DNA of 64,000 nt from Psychrobacter raelei (GTDB taxonomy: Bacteria > Pseudomonadota > Gammaproteobacteria > Pseudomonadales > Moraxellaceae), in NCBI RefSeq assembly GCF_022631235.3, contig NZ_CP093310.2:248001-312000 (forward strand), given 5' to 3'. The position numbers were made by a program, and so were the translations under genes. Position 1 is the stretch's first letter. Every line of letters begins with the position of its first letter. Shown here piece after piece: positions 32,701-37,983 of the stretch. Below the pieces are notes generated by a model that did no database searches, had not been told where the DNA came from, and saw nothing but the letters and a program-made list of their open reading frames with translations.

Positions 32701-35700
32701 AGAATCAGAACCTGACTGATCTTAACAACGCGGTGACTGAGGCGAAAGACAAAGCACAAGCTAAGGTTGATGAGCTACCAGAGAGCACAGGTAAAGATAG
32801 CTTCCAAGATCGCTTAGATGTGATTGACGGCATTGTTGTGCCTGGCATTACAGACCAAGATAAAGATGGTTTAGATGACACGCTACAAGCAGAGGTTGAA
32901 GACTTAGTTAAAGCTGCTGAAGAGGCTGAGAAAGCGGCAGAAGATGCCTTAGTTGAAGCCAACAAAGATGGTCTAATCACCCCTGAAGAGAATCAGAACC
33001 TGACTGATCTTAACAACGCGGTGACTGAGGCGAAAGACAAAGCACAAGCTAAGGTTGATGAGCTACCAGAGAGCACAGGTAAAGATAGCTTCCAAGATCG
33101 CTTAGATGTGATTGACGGCATTGTTGTGCCTGGCATTACAGACCAAGATAAAGATGGTTTAGATGACACGCTACAAGCAGAGGTTGAAGACTTAGTTAAA
33201 GCTGCTGAAGAGGCTGAGAAAGCGGCAGAAGATGCCTTAGTTGAAGCCAACAAAGATGGTCTAATCACCCCTGAAGAGAATCAGAACCTGACTGATCTTA
33301 ACAACGCGGTGACTGAGGCGAAAGACAAAGCACAAGCTAAGGTTGATGAGCTACCAGAGAGCACAGGTAAAGATAGCTTCCAAGATCGCTTAGATGTGAT
33401 TGACGGCATTGTTGTGCCTGGCATTACAGACCAAGATAAAGATGGTTTAGATGACACGCTACAAGCAGAGGTTGAAGACTTAGTTAAAGCTGCTGAAGAG
33501 GCTGAGAAAGCGGCAGAAGATGCCTTAGTTGAAGCCAACAAAGATGGTCTAATCACCCCTGAAGAGAATCAGAACCTGACTGATCTTAACAACGCGGTGA
33601 CTGAGGCGAAAGACAAAGCACAAGCTAAGGTTGATGAGCTACCAGAGAGCACAGGTAAAGATAGCTTCCAAGATCGCTTAGATGTGATTGACGGCATTGT
33701 TGTGCCTGGCATTACAGACCAAGATAAAGATGGTTTAGATGACACGCTACAAGCAGAGGTTGAAGACTTAGTTAAAGCTGCTGAAGAGGCTGAGAAAGCG
33801 GCAGAAGATGCCTTAGTTGAAGCCAACAAAGATGGTCTAATCACCCCTGAAGAGAATCAGAACCTGACTGATCTTAACAACGCGGTGACTGAGGCGAAAG
33901 ACAAAGCACAAGCTAAGGTTGATGAGCTACCAGAGAGCACAGGTAAAGATAGCTTCCAAGATCGCTTAGATGTGATTGACGGCATTGTTGTGCCTGGCAT
34001 TACAGACCAAGATAAAGAAAACAATCCTGCAACTGTGACAGACGCACAAGGTGCTGTTGTAGAAGATGCGGCAGAAACAACCATCAGCGGTACAGTCACC
34101 ATTACAGATCTAGACGAAGGCGAAGCTTTTGCTCAGCCTCAAACAAAACAAGGTGCATATGGTACGTTTAGTGTCAATGAAAATGGTAACTGGAGCTATG
34201 CGCTGGATAACGGTAAACCAGAAGTACAGGCATTACGTGAAGGACAGACTGTTGAGGATATCTTTACTGTAACGAGTAAAGACGGCACAGGTACTGGCAC
34301 AGTCACAGTGACGATCACAGGTACTAATGACCAGCCAAAGCTTGACGTTGTTGATATAGTTGATATAGTTACTGAGATTTATCAGGGCTATGTTGATACC
34401 AGCATGTCTATTGCTGATGCAAATGGTAGCGATATTGATGAAGGTGATGTATTAACGTACAGCCTACCTGATAATAATCAAGGGTATTTTGCGATTGATG
34501 AGAGTACAGGTGTAATCACTTTGACTGAAGCAGGTGTGGATTATATTAATGCCGGCAATGACTTGCCAAGTCAGCTAACAATCATGGTAAGTGATAACAG
34601 TGGTGCAAATAATGATTCAATCACTCAAATTATAGATTTACCTGCAACGATATTAGCAACCAGAGTTGTCTTTGTAGAAGTCACAGATGACTCTAACGAA
34701 GAAGTAGAGAATTTACCCGCTAATCAGAACTCTGCATATGGTGTTAATGGTGTGTATACCGGTATTGTTGCTAACAATAGTGATGGCAGTGTACAAACTG
34801 ACCCTGCTGTTTTACAGGGACTAACCAACGATACAACACCAACGATTACTGTCACTCTCGAGAAACCACTTCGTACAGCTACTTCTGGTATTGCTGATGA
34901 AGCTGTACAGGTTGTCTTGACCCCAACACAGGGCGAGCCTGTCATACTTGATATGGGTCAAGCACAAGTCAGTGCCGATGGCATGACCTATACCTGGAGT
35001 AACTTTACTTTGGCGCAAACACAAGCGCTTGGTAATGACTATCGTGTAGATGCTCAAGTTGTGGCAGGTACCGTCAAGCCTACGTTATCTACAGAGTTTA
35101 CCTTAGATACTCTAGCGGGTAGACCGACAGTATCATTGGTACAAGAAGAAAATGCTTTTGATGGAACCAATGACAGCGAAAACAACCAAGCTAATATTCA
35201 AGTTATCGGTGGGACTGGTGAAGTAGGTGGTACCGTTATCTTCGATGTCAATAGGAATGGCATCTTTGATGCAGGTGATGTCAGTACTGTGGCTGACGCA
35301 AATGGTAACTGGAAGCTAGCAATCTCTGAGTTAGCAGGTAAGTTTGACTTTGCTAATGATGGGGATACTACGACAGGCAGTGCTGAGACAACCAATAGCA
35401 GTGCAAATCGCAATCAAACCAAGGACTTATATGCAAACCTTATGTTTGTTGATAAGGCCGGTAATAAGTTGCCAAATGAGAGTTTTGCCAAGTTCTATCT
35501 GTTTGATGAAACGACAGGTGGCGCTGCTTTCCTTGCTAGTGATGAGCCATTGGGTGCGACTATTTATAATAGATATAATTCTAATGGCAAAAACTCTATC
35601 AACATTAACCAAAGAGGTGAAATTCAAACTGATGGAACAGGTCAGAATGTAGAAGCCATAGTGTTTGATAGTGATAATACTGATAAGCTAATCATTGTCG

Positions 35701-37430
35701 ACGGCAATATGCAAGCCATAGCTGCCCCATTAATTGATTTTGCTGTACTTACAGGTAATGGTAATGATTTCTTCACCCTTTCAGGGCGTCAGTCTCTTAG
35801 AACACATGTCTATATGGGAGAAGGTGATGATACTTACGAAGGCTTTAGAATCAGAGGGTACGGTGGTAGGCCAATAGTTGATTTAGGCTCTGGCAATGAC
35901 ATTCTAAACATAGAAAGCTATGTTAGAACTGCCATTGTGAACTTAGGTGAGGGCAATGATACAGCAAACGTAGGTACCTATATTAGTGATACGGAGGTAA
36001 GACTAGGTAATGGTAACAACTTACTAACAGTAGGCAACTACCTTAAAGAGCGTACAACTATTACTGCAGGCTCTGGGAATGATACGATTAATATTGGTCA
36101 AACACTTAATGATGATAGTAGAGGAGGCGTATGGGTTAGTAATATCAATGCAGGTGATGGCGATAATACTATTAATATTAAGGGAAGATTAATAGCAAGT
36201 TTAGCCAGTGAAGCAGGATATGGTGAGATTATTACTGGGAGTGGCCAAGATAACATTACTATCTCTGGTATTGTCGATGGTAGGAACGCTAAAATCGATA
36301 CCGGGTCTGGAAATGACGTCATTGATGTAGGTGTTATTCAGAGACAAGCCACAGTGATTACGGGTCCAGATGCCTTGACACCTGGTACCACTGATAATGA
36401 CACATTAATAGCTGTTGCTTTGGATGATAACGCACTCGTTAGAACAGGAGCTGGTAATGATATTGTTAAAATTTCTAGCAATATAGTAAATAGCACGCTT
36501 AGTATGGGTTCTGGCATAGATCACTTGCAGGTAAACCAAGTTAGAGGAAACTCTACTATTGATATGGGAGAGGGTAATGACACCGTCAACATGGAAAGAC
36601 TGGGTCAGACATTAGCTAGTACAGGTACCCCTAATTTAAGACTTGGTGCTGGTGCTGACAATCTTGATTTAGGAGTATTGCGTATAGGTAATATATACTC
36701 AGGGAATGATACTGACCAAGATATTATTAATATTAATAATATGGAAGCTGGGTATGTTGAATTGGGTAACACCGATATCCTCAATATCAGTAATTTACAG
36801 TCTGGCACTATTAAGTCTTCGCAAGGTGGTAACGATGTGAGTATTAGCGGTTCCATGACTGGAGGCACTATAGACCTTGGTACCGCCAGAGACGATGTAA
36901 GTATCGCGAATAAGTCAGCTGGTAATGTGTTCTTAGGTGATGGTAATGATACTATTGACGTGACAACACACTCGGGTGGCGATATCGATACTGGAGCGGG
37001 TAATGACACAGTGACTATCGATACCATGTCAGGTGGTAATATCTATCTCGCTAGCGGTAATGATACGATAAGTATTAATACCTTTACAGGAGGCACCTTA
37101 AATGGTGGTGATGGTACAGACACCCTTCACATCACTGGTGGTGGTAATACTTTAAGTTCAAGTAATATTTCAGCTATTGAGGTATTAGACCTAGGAGTTG
37201 GCAATAATGCAAACATTCTAAACCTTAGAAATGATGATGCTCGTAGCAATGGTTACAATAATATCCGCATTGATGGTGATGCTCTGGATACGGTCAATTT
37301 AACTAAGAATCTTGCCGGTCAAAATTGGACTAAAGGATCTATTGTTGGAGATTACACCATCTATGAAGCCACCTACTTTAGCCAAAAAGCTACCATCTAT
37401 ATCGATACCGATATTAAAGTTGTCATCTAA
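14784..37430 (+). CDS. Giant Bap/LapA-type repeat adhesin, 7548 residues
   Basis: Residues 1-135 resemble the BapA N-terminal prefix domain, followed by a hydrophobic Gly-rich stretch (LPWLVGLAGAGIVGAALSS). Residues 184-6411 are 64 full plus one partial copy of a 96-residue unit. Then come a VCBS domain (about 6412-6518, ending TGTNDQP), a cadherin-like domain (about 6519-6625), one or two Ig-like domains and an approximately 450-residue GxGND solenoid (about 6990-7440). The last 100 residues are a likely type I secretion signal region. Such proteins are exported by an ABC exporter and hold cells to surfaces in biofilms. No exporter, LapG or LapD gene is in the window. The start has AGGAAAT 6 bases upstream. 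Confidence 0.92.
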   Translation: MKTVIVKVNTATQTIAEHTVVTQDGQPTVIKAVQKVNYELFDPATGHAPNHIVTKRVGNDLHVSMEDNAQDSDLIIEGFYDDTNSALIGLAEDGEYYYYVPDSGEVVDYVTQLQVGDIEGQALGGESQVAPWWVGATEGSFDTLPWLVGLAGAGIVGAALSSGGGSSSSNGYVPPVDNNKKVDDLVKAAEEAEKAAEDALVEANKDGLITPEENQNLTDLNNAVTEAKDKAQAKVDELPESTGKDSFQDRLDVIDGIVVPGITDQDKDGLDDTLQAEVEDLVKAAEEAEKAAEDALVEANKDGLITPEENQNLTDLNNAVTEAKDKAQAKVDELPESTGKDSFQDRLDVIDGIVVPGITDQDKDGLDDTLQAEVEDLVKAAEEAEKAAEDALVEANKDGLITPEENQNLTDLNNAVTEAKDKAQAKVDELPESTGKDSFQDRLDVIDGIVVPGITDQDKDGLDDTLQAEVEDLVKAAEEAEKAAEDALVEANKDGLITPEENQNLTDLNNAVTEAKDKAQAKVDELPESTGKDSFQDRLDVIDGIVVPGITDQDKDGLDDTLQAEVEDLVKAAEEAEKAAEDALVEANKDGLITPEENQNLTDLNNAVTEAKDKAQAKVDELPESTGKDSFQDRLDVIDGIVVPGITDQDKDGLDDTLQAEVEDLVKAAEEAEKAAEDALVEANKDGLITPEENQNLTDLNNAVTEAKDKAQAKVDELPESTGKDSFQDRLDVIDGIVVPGITDQDKDGLDDTLQAEVEDLVKAAEEAEKAAEDALVEANKDGLITPEENQNLTDLNNAVTEAKDKAQAKVDELPESTGKDSFQDRLDVIDGIVVPGITDQDKDGLDDTLQAEVEDLVKAAEEAEKAAEDALVEANKDGLITPEENQNLTDLNNAVTEAKDKAQAKVDELPESTGKDSFQDRLDVIDGIVVPGITDQDKDGLDDTLQAEVEDLVKAAEEAEKAAEDALVEANKDGLITPEENQNLTDLNNAVTEAKDKAQAKVDELPESTGKDSFQDRLDVIDGIVVPGITDQDKDGLDDTLQAEVEDLVKAAEEAEKAAEDALVEANKDGLITPEENQNLTDLNNAVTEAKDKAQAKVDELPESTGKDSFQDRLDVIDGIVVPGITDQDKDGLDDTLQAEVEDLVKAAEEAEKAAEDALVEANKDGLITPEENQNLTDLNNAVTEAKDKAQAKVDELPESTGKDSFQDRLDVIDGIVVPGITDQDKDGLDDTLQAEVEDLVKAAEEAEKAAEDALVEANKDGLITPEENQNLTDLNNAVTEAKDKAQAKVDELPESTGKDSFQDRLDVIDGIVVPGITDQDKDGLDDTLQAEVEDLVKAAEEAEKAAEDALVEANKDGLITPEENQNLTDLNNAVTEAKDKAQAKVDELPESTGKDSFQDRLDVIDGIVVPGITDQDKDGLDDTLQAEVEDLVKAAEEAEKAAEDALVEANKDGLITPEENQNLTDLNNAVTEAKDKAQAKVDELPESTGKDSFQDRLDVIDGIVVPGITDQDKDGLDDTLQAEVEDLVKAAEEAEKAAEDALVEANKDGLITPEENQNLTDLNNAVTEAKDKAQAKVDELPESTGKDSFQDRLDVIDGIVVPGITDQDKDGLDDTLQAEVEDLVKAAEEAEKAAEDALVEANKDGLITPEENQNLTDLNNAVTEAKDKAQAKVDELPESTGKDSFQDRLDVIDGIVVPGITDQDKDGLDDTLQAEVEDLVKAAEEAEKAAEDALVEANKDGLITPEENQNLTDLNNAVTEAKDKAQAKVDELPESTGKDSFQDRLDVIDGIVVPGITDQDKDGLDDTLQAEVEDLVKAAEEAEKAAEDALVEANKDGLITPEENQNLTDLNNAVTEAKDKAQAKVDELPESTGKDSFQDRLDVIDGIVVPGITDQDKDGLDDTLQAEVEDLVKAAEEAEKAAEDALVEANKDGLITPEENQNLTDLNNAVTEAKDKAQAKVDELPESTGKDSFQDRLDVIDGIVVPGITDQDKDGLDDTLQAEVEDLVKAAEEAEKAAEDALVEANKDGLITPEENQNLTDLNNAVTEAKDKAQAKVDELPESTGKDSFQDRLDVIDGIVVPGITDQDKDGLDDTLQAEVEDLVKAAEEAEKAAEDALVEANKDGLITPEENQNLTDLNNAVTEAKDKAQAKVDELPESTGKDSFQDRLDVIDGIVVPGITDQDKDGLDDTLQAEVEDLVKAAEEAEKAAEDALVEANKDGLITPEENQNLTDLNNAVTEAKDKAQAKVDELPESTGKDSFQDRLDVIDGIVVPGITDQDKDGLDDTLQAEVEDLVKAAEEAEKAAEDALVEANKDGLITPEENQNLTDLNNAVTEAKDKAQAKVDELPESTGKDSFQDRLDVIDGIVVPGITDQDKDGLDDTLQAEVEDLVKAAEEAEKAAEDALVEANKDGLITPEENQNLTDLNNAVTEAKDKAQAKVDELPESTGKDSFQDRLDVIDGIVVPGITDQDKDGLDDTLQAEVEDLVKAAEEAEKAAEDALVEANKDGLITPEENQNLTDLNNAVTEAKDKAQAKVDELPESTGKDSFQDRLDVIDGIVVPGITDQDKDGLDDTLQAEVEDLVKAAEEAEKAAEDALVEANKDGLITPEENQNLTDLNNAVTEAKDKAQAKVDELPESTGKDSFQDRLDVIDGIVVPGITDQDKDGLDDTLQAEVEDLVKAAEEAEKAAEDALVEANKDGLITPEENQNLTDLNNAVTEAKDKAQAKVDELPESTGKDSFQDRLDVIDGIVVPGITDQDKDGLDDTLQAEVEDLVKAAEEAEKAAEDALVEANKDGLITPEENQNLTDLNNAVTEAKDKAQAKVDELPESTGKDSFQDRLDVIDGIVVPGITDQDKDGLDDTLQAEVEDLVKAAEEAEKAAEDALVEANKDGLITPEENQNLTDLNNAVTEAKDKAQAKVDELPESTGKDSFQDRLDVIDGIVVPGITDQDKDGLDDTLQAEVEDLVKAAEEAEKAAEDALVEANKDGLITPEENQNLTDLNNAVTEAKDKAQAKVDELPESTGKDSFQDRLDVIDGIVVPGITDQDKDGLDDTLQAEVEDLVKAAEEAEKAAEDALVEANKDGLITPEENQNLTDLNNAVTEAKDKAQAKVDELPESTGKDSFQDRLDVIDGIVVPGITDQDKDGLDDTLQAEVEDLVKAAEEAEKAAEDALVEANKDGLITPEENQNLTDLNNAVTEAKDKAQAKVDELPESTGKDSFQDRLDVIDGIVVPGITDQDKDGLDDTLQAEVEDLVKAAEEAEKAAEDALVEANKDGLITPEENQNLTDLNNAVTEAKDKAQAKVDELPESTGKDSFQDRLDVIDGIVVPGITDQDKDGLDDTLQAEVEDLVKAAEEAEKAAEDALVEANKDGLITPEENQNLTDLNNAVTEAKDKAQAKVDELPESTGKDSFQDRLDVIDGIVVPGITDQDKDGLDDTLQAEVEDLVKAAEEAEKAAEDALVEANKDGLITPEENQNLTDLNNAVTEAKDKAQAKVDELPESTGKDSFQDRLDVIDGIVVPGITDQDKDGLDDTLQAEVEDLVKAAEEAEKAAEDALVEANKDGLITPEENQNLTDLNNAVTEAKDKAQAKVDELPESTGKDSFQDRLDVIDGIVVPGITDQDKDGLDDTLQAEVEDLVKAAEEAEKAAEDALVEANKDGLITPEENQNLTDLNNAVTEAKDKAQAKVDELPESTGKDSFQDRLDVIDGIVVPGITDQDKDGLDDTLQAEVEDLVKAAEEAEKAAEDALVEANKDGLITPEENQNLTDLNNAVTEAKDKAQAKVDELPESTGKDSFQDRLDVIDGIVVPGITDQDKDGLDDTLQAEVEDLVKAAEEAEKAAEDALVEANKDGLITPEENQNLTDLNNAVTEAKDKAQAKVDELPESTGKDSFQDRLDVIDGIVVPGITDQDKDGLDDTLQAEVEDLVKAAEEAEKAAEDALVEANKDGLITPEENQNLTDLNNAVTEAKDKAQAKVDELPESTGKDSFQDRLDVIDGIVVPGITDQDKDGLDDTLQAEVEDLVKAAEEAEKAAEDALVEANKDGLITPEENQNLTDLNNAVTEAKDKAQAKVDELPESTGKDSFQDRLDVIDGIVVPGITDQDKDGLDDTLQAEVEDLVKAAEEAEKAAEDALVEANKDGLITPEENQNLTDLNNAVTEAKDKAQAKVDELPESTGKDSFQDRLDVIDGIVVPGITDQDKDGLDDTLQAEVEDLVKAAEEAEKAAEDALVEANKDGLITPEENQNLTDLNNAVTEAKDKAQAKVDELPESTGKDSFQDRLDVIDGIVVPGITDQDKDGLDDTLQAEVEDLVKAAEEAEKAAEDALVEANKDGLITPEENQNLTDLNNAVTEAKDKAQAKVDELPESTGKDSFQDRLDVIDGIVVPGITDQDKDGLDDTLQAEVEDLVKAAEEAEKAAEDALVEANKDGLITPEENQNLTDLNNAVTEAKDKAQAKVDELPESTGKDSFQDRLDVIDGIVVPGITDQDKDGLDDTLQAEVEDLVKAAEEAEKAAEDALVEANKDGLITPEENQNLTDLNNAVTEAKDKAQAKVDELPESTGKDSFQDRLDVIDGIVVPGITDQDKDGLDDTLQAEVEDLVKAAEEAEKAAEDALVEANKDGLITPEENQNLTDLNNAVTEAKDKAQAKVDELPESTGKDSFQDRLDVIDGIVVPGITDQDKDGLDDTLQAEVEDLVKAAEEAEKAAEDALVEANKDGLITPEENQNLTDLNNAVTEAKDKAQAKVDELPESTGKDSFQDRLDVIDGIVVPGITDQDKDGLDDTLQAEVEDLVKAAEEAEKAAEDALVEANKDGLITPEENQNLTDLNNAVTEAKDKAQAKVDELPESTGKDSFQDRLDVIDGIVVPGITDQDKDGLDDTLQAEVEDLVKAAEEAEKAAEDALVEANKDGLITPEENQNLTDLNNAVTEAKDKAQAKVDELPESTGKDSFQDRLDVIDGIVVPGITDQDKDGLDDTLQAEVEDLVKAAEEAEKAAEDALVEANKDGLITPEENQNLTDLNNAVTEAKDKAQAKVDELPESTGKDSFQDRLDVIDGIVVPGITDQDKDGLDDTLQAEVEDLVKAAEEAEKAAEDALVEANKDGLITPEENQNLTDLNNAVTEAKDKAQAKVDELPESTGKDSFQDRLDVIDGIVVPGITDQDKDGLDDTLQAEVEDLVKAAEEAEKAAEDALVEANKDGLITPEENQNLTDLNNAVTEAKDKAQAKVDELPESTGKDSFQDRLDVIDGIVVPGITDQDKDGLDDTLQAEVEDLVKAAEEAEKAAEDALVEANKDGLITPEENQNLTDLNNAVTEAKDKAQAKVDELPESTGKDSFQDRLDVIDGIVVPGITDQDKDGLDDTLQAEVEDLVKAAEEAEKAAEDALVEANKDGLITPEENQNLTDLNNAVTEAKDKAQAKVDELPESTGKDSFQDRLDVIDGIVVPGITDQDKDGLDDTLQAEVEDLVKAAEEAEKAAEDALVEANKDGLITPEENQNLTDLNNAVTEAKDKAQAKVDELPESTGKDSFQDRLDVIDGIVVPGITDQDKDGLDDTLQAEVEDLVKAAEEAEKAAEDALVEANKDGLITPEENQNLTDLNNAVTEAKDKAQAKVDELPESTGKDSFQDRLDVIDGIVVPGITDQDKDGLDDTLQAEVEDLVKAAEEAEKAAEDALVEANKDGLITPEENQNLTDLNNAVTEAKDKAQAKVDELPESTGKDSFQDRLDVIDGIVVPGITDQDKDGLDDTLQAEVEDLVKAAEEAEKAAEDALVEANKDGLITPEENQNLTDLNNAVTEAKDKAQAKVDELPESTGKDSFQDRLDVIDGIVVPGITDQDKDGLDDTLQAEVEDLVKAAEEAEKAAEDALVEANKDGLITPEENQNLTDLNNAVTEAKDKAQAKVDELPESTGKDSFQDRLDVIDGIVVPGITDQDKDGLDDTLQAEVEDLVKAAEEAEKAAEDALVEANKDGLITPEENQNLTDLNNAVTEAKDKAQAKVDELPESTGKDSFQDRLDVIDGIVVPGITDQDKDGLDDTLQAEVEDLVKAAEEAEKAAEDALVEANKDGLITPEENQNLTDLNNAVTEAKDKAQAKVDELPESTGKDSFQDRLDVIDGIVVPGITDQDKDGLDDTLQAEVEDLVKAAEEAEKAAEDALVEANKDGLITPEENQNLTDLNNAVTEAKDKAQAKVDELPESTGKDSFQDRLDVIDGIVVPGITDQDKDGLDDTLQAEVEDLVKAAEEAEKAAEDALVEANKDGLITPEENQNLTDLNNAVTEAKDKAQAKVDELPESTGKDSFQDRLDVIDGIVVPGITDQDKDGLDDTLQAEVEDLVKAAEEAEKAAEDALVEANKDGLITPEENQNLTDLNNAVTEAKDKAQAKVDELPESTGKDSFQDRLDVIDGIVVPGITDQDKENNPATVTDAQGAVVEDAAETTISGTVTITDLDEGEAFAQPQTKQGAYGTFSVNENGNWSYALDNGKPEVQALREGQTVEDIFTVTSKDGTGTGTVTVTITGTNDQPKLDVVDIVDIVTEIYQGYVDTSMSIADANGSDIDEGDVLTYSLPDNNQGYFAIDESTGVITLTEAGVDYINAGNDLPSQLTIMVSDNSGANNDSITQIIDLPATILATRVVFVEVTDDSNEEVENLPANQNSAYGVNGVYTGIVANNSDGSVQTDPAVLQGLTNDTTPTITVTLEKPLRTATSGIADEAVQVVLTPTQGEPVILDMGQAQVSADGMTYTWSNFTLAQTQALGNDYRVDAQVVAGTVKPTLSTEFTLDTLAGRPTVSLVQEENAFDGTNDSENNQANIQVIGGTGEVGGTVIFDVNRNGIFDAGDVSTVADANGNWKLAISELAGKFDFANDGDTTTGSAETTNSSANRNQTKDLYANLMFVDKAGNKLPNESFAKFYLFDETTGGAAFLASDEPLGATIYNRYNSNGKNSININQRGEIQTDGTGQNVEAIVFDSDNTDKLIIVDGNMQAIAAPLIDFAVLTGNGNDFFTLSGRQSLRTHVYMGEGDDTYEGFRIRGYGGRPIVDLGSGNDILNIESYVRTAIVNLGEGNDTANVGTYISDTEVRLGNGNNLLTVGNYLKERTTITAGSGNDTINIGQTLNDDSRGGVWVSNINAGDGDNTINIKGRLIASLASEAGYGEIITGSGQDNITISGIVDGRNAKIDTGSGNDVIDVGVIQRQATVITGPDALTPGTTDNDTLIAVALDDNALVRTGAGNDIVKISSNIVNSTLSMGSGIDHLQVNQVRGNSTIDMGEGNDTVNMERLGQTLASTGTPNLRLGAGADNLDLGVLRIGNIYSGNDTDQDIININNMEAGYVELGNTDILNISNLQSGTIKSSQGGNDVSISGSMTGGTIDLGTARDDVSIANKSAGNVFLGDGNDTIDVTTHSGGDIDTGAGNDTVTIDTMSGGNIYLASGNDTISINTFTGGTLNGGDGTDTLHITGGGNTLSSSNISAIEVLDLGVGNNANILNLRNDDARSNGYNNIRIDGDALDTVNLTKNLAGQNWTKGSIVGDYTIYEATYFSQKATIYIDTDIKVVI
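15333..34016 (+). repeat. Perfect tandem array, 64 units of 288 bp plus a 252 bp partial unit
   Basis: The array spans 18,684 bases in one reading frame. Units start at 15333 and every 288 bases to 33765. The last stops after residue 84 (DQDK). All units I compared are identical in DNA, and all are identical in protein. Each unit begins DLVKAAEEAEKAAEDALVEA, which is a helical Ala/Glu segment. It then carries NKDGLITPEE (residues 21-30), which resembles an EF-hand loop, and DQDKDGLDD (81-89), a DxDxDG calcium-type motif. Identity this complete implies very recent expansion or active homogenisation. Confidence 0.97.
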
Positions 37431-37454
37431 CCCAATCTAATCTTTTTGCTTCAC

Positions 37455-37489
37455 AAAAAAACCGCTCTCACTCTGAGGGCGGTTTTTTT
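37455..37489 (+). terminator. Terminator of the adhesin gene
   Basis: AAAAAACCGC and GCGGTTTTTT form the stem, with CTC and GAG extending it toward the loop. The T run follows. It lies 25 bases after the adhesin stop and can work in both directions. Confidence 0.85.
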
Positions 37490-37674
37490 ATGCTTGCAGA
37501 TATATCAATATTTGGTCTGTCTATCCTGTCTATGCAAACCCAAGATAGATTTTTTTAGCCTAAAACTTGATATCAATTAAAAATTTTAATACCCTTACTG
37601 CTTAGTTAAATATCACAGTTGTCTTGTATTACTTAAAGATAGCGTAAATCAGACTAAGGAGAACCTATACGTTT

Positions 37675-37983
37675 ATGATCAAAAAAAAGCCCTACGATCC
37701 TGAGGTAAAGGGCTATAGAGCCTCATCCAACTTTCTATTAGATATTGCCCCTCTTGTACTAACTGCCATGATACTCATGGTGCAGTTCTTCATCTTCAAA
37801 GACTTTACCCCTCATATTCCGCTCGCTTGTGGTATTTTAATCACAGCACTATTCATGGCTGCGCGTGGTCGTAGCTGGGAGGGTATGGAGTCTCGATTTT
37901 TAAGAGTGATTAAGGTCGGTCTGCCAGCAATTATTATCCTTATGGGGGTGGGTATGCTTGTCGGCGCATGGATTATTGCCTAA
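37675..37983 (+). pseudogene. 5' fragment of an NhaC-type Na+/H+ antiporter gene
   Basis: The 102-residue frame has a cytosolic start and three likely membrane helices near residues 25-43, 50-62 and 80-101. It matches the N-terminal end of NhaC-family antiporters, which are about 450-500 residues. Only about a fifth is present. The donor sequence ends at 37979, and the last base of the final sense codon and the TAA stop come from the target duplication CTAATAGC. It therefore marks the right edge of the transposed segment. It is unlikely to be functional. Confidence 0.8.

Larger units (their letters stand above)
10797..37979. mobile_element. 27.2 kb IS66-linked transposed segment carrying the giant adhesin gene
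   Basis: The left edge is the IS66 left inverted repeat, the right edge is inside an nhaC-type gene, and both edges touch CTAATAGC. Removing the segment and one CTAATAGC restores a continuous 239-codon gene. The right edge lacks an IS66 end. Read inward it starts GCAATAATC, which agrees with the true tip GTAAGCATC at six of nine positions, so it may have served as a cryptic end. Cargo: a truncated OmpA-like lipoprotein gene, the adhesin gene and the first 101 codons of the antiporter. One-ended or cryptic-end transposition is my inference from these junctions. Confidence 0.85.

Noticed and set aside
15333-34016. CRISPR-like array
   Set aside because: Units are 288 bp, directly adjacent with no spacers, and in frame within one protein gene.
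15164-34102. About 65 minus-strand frames of 81-91 codons, one per repeat unit
   Set aside because: They are the antisense of a 288 bp unit with no stop in that frame. They have no ribosome sites or family features, and repetition alone explains their conservation.
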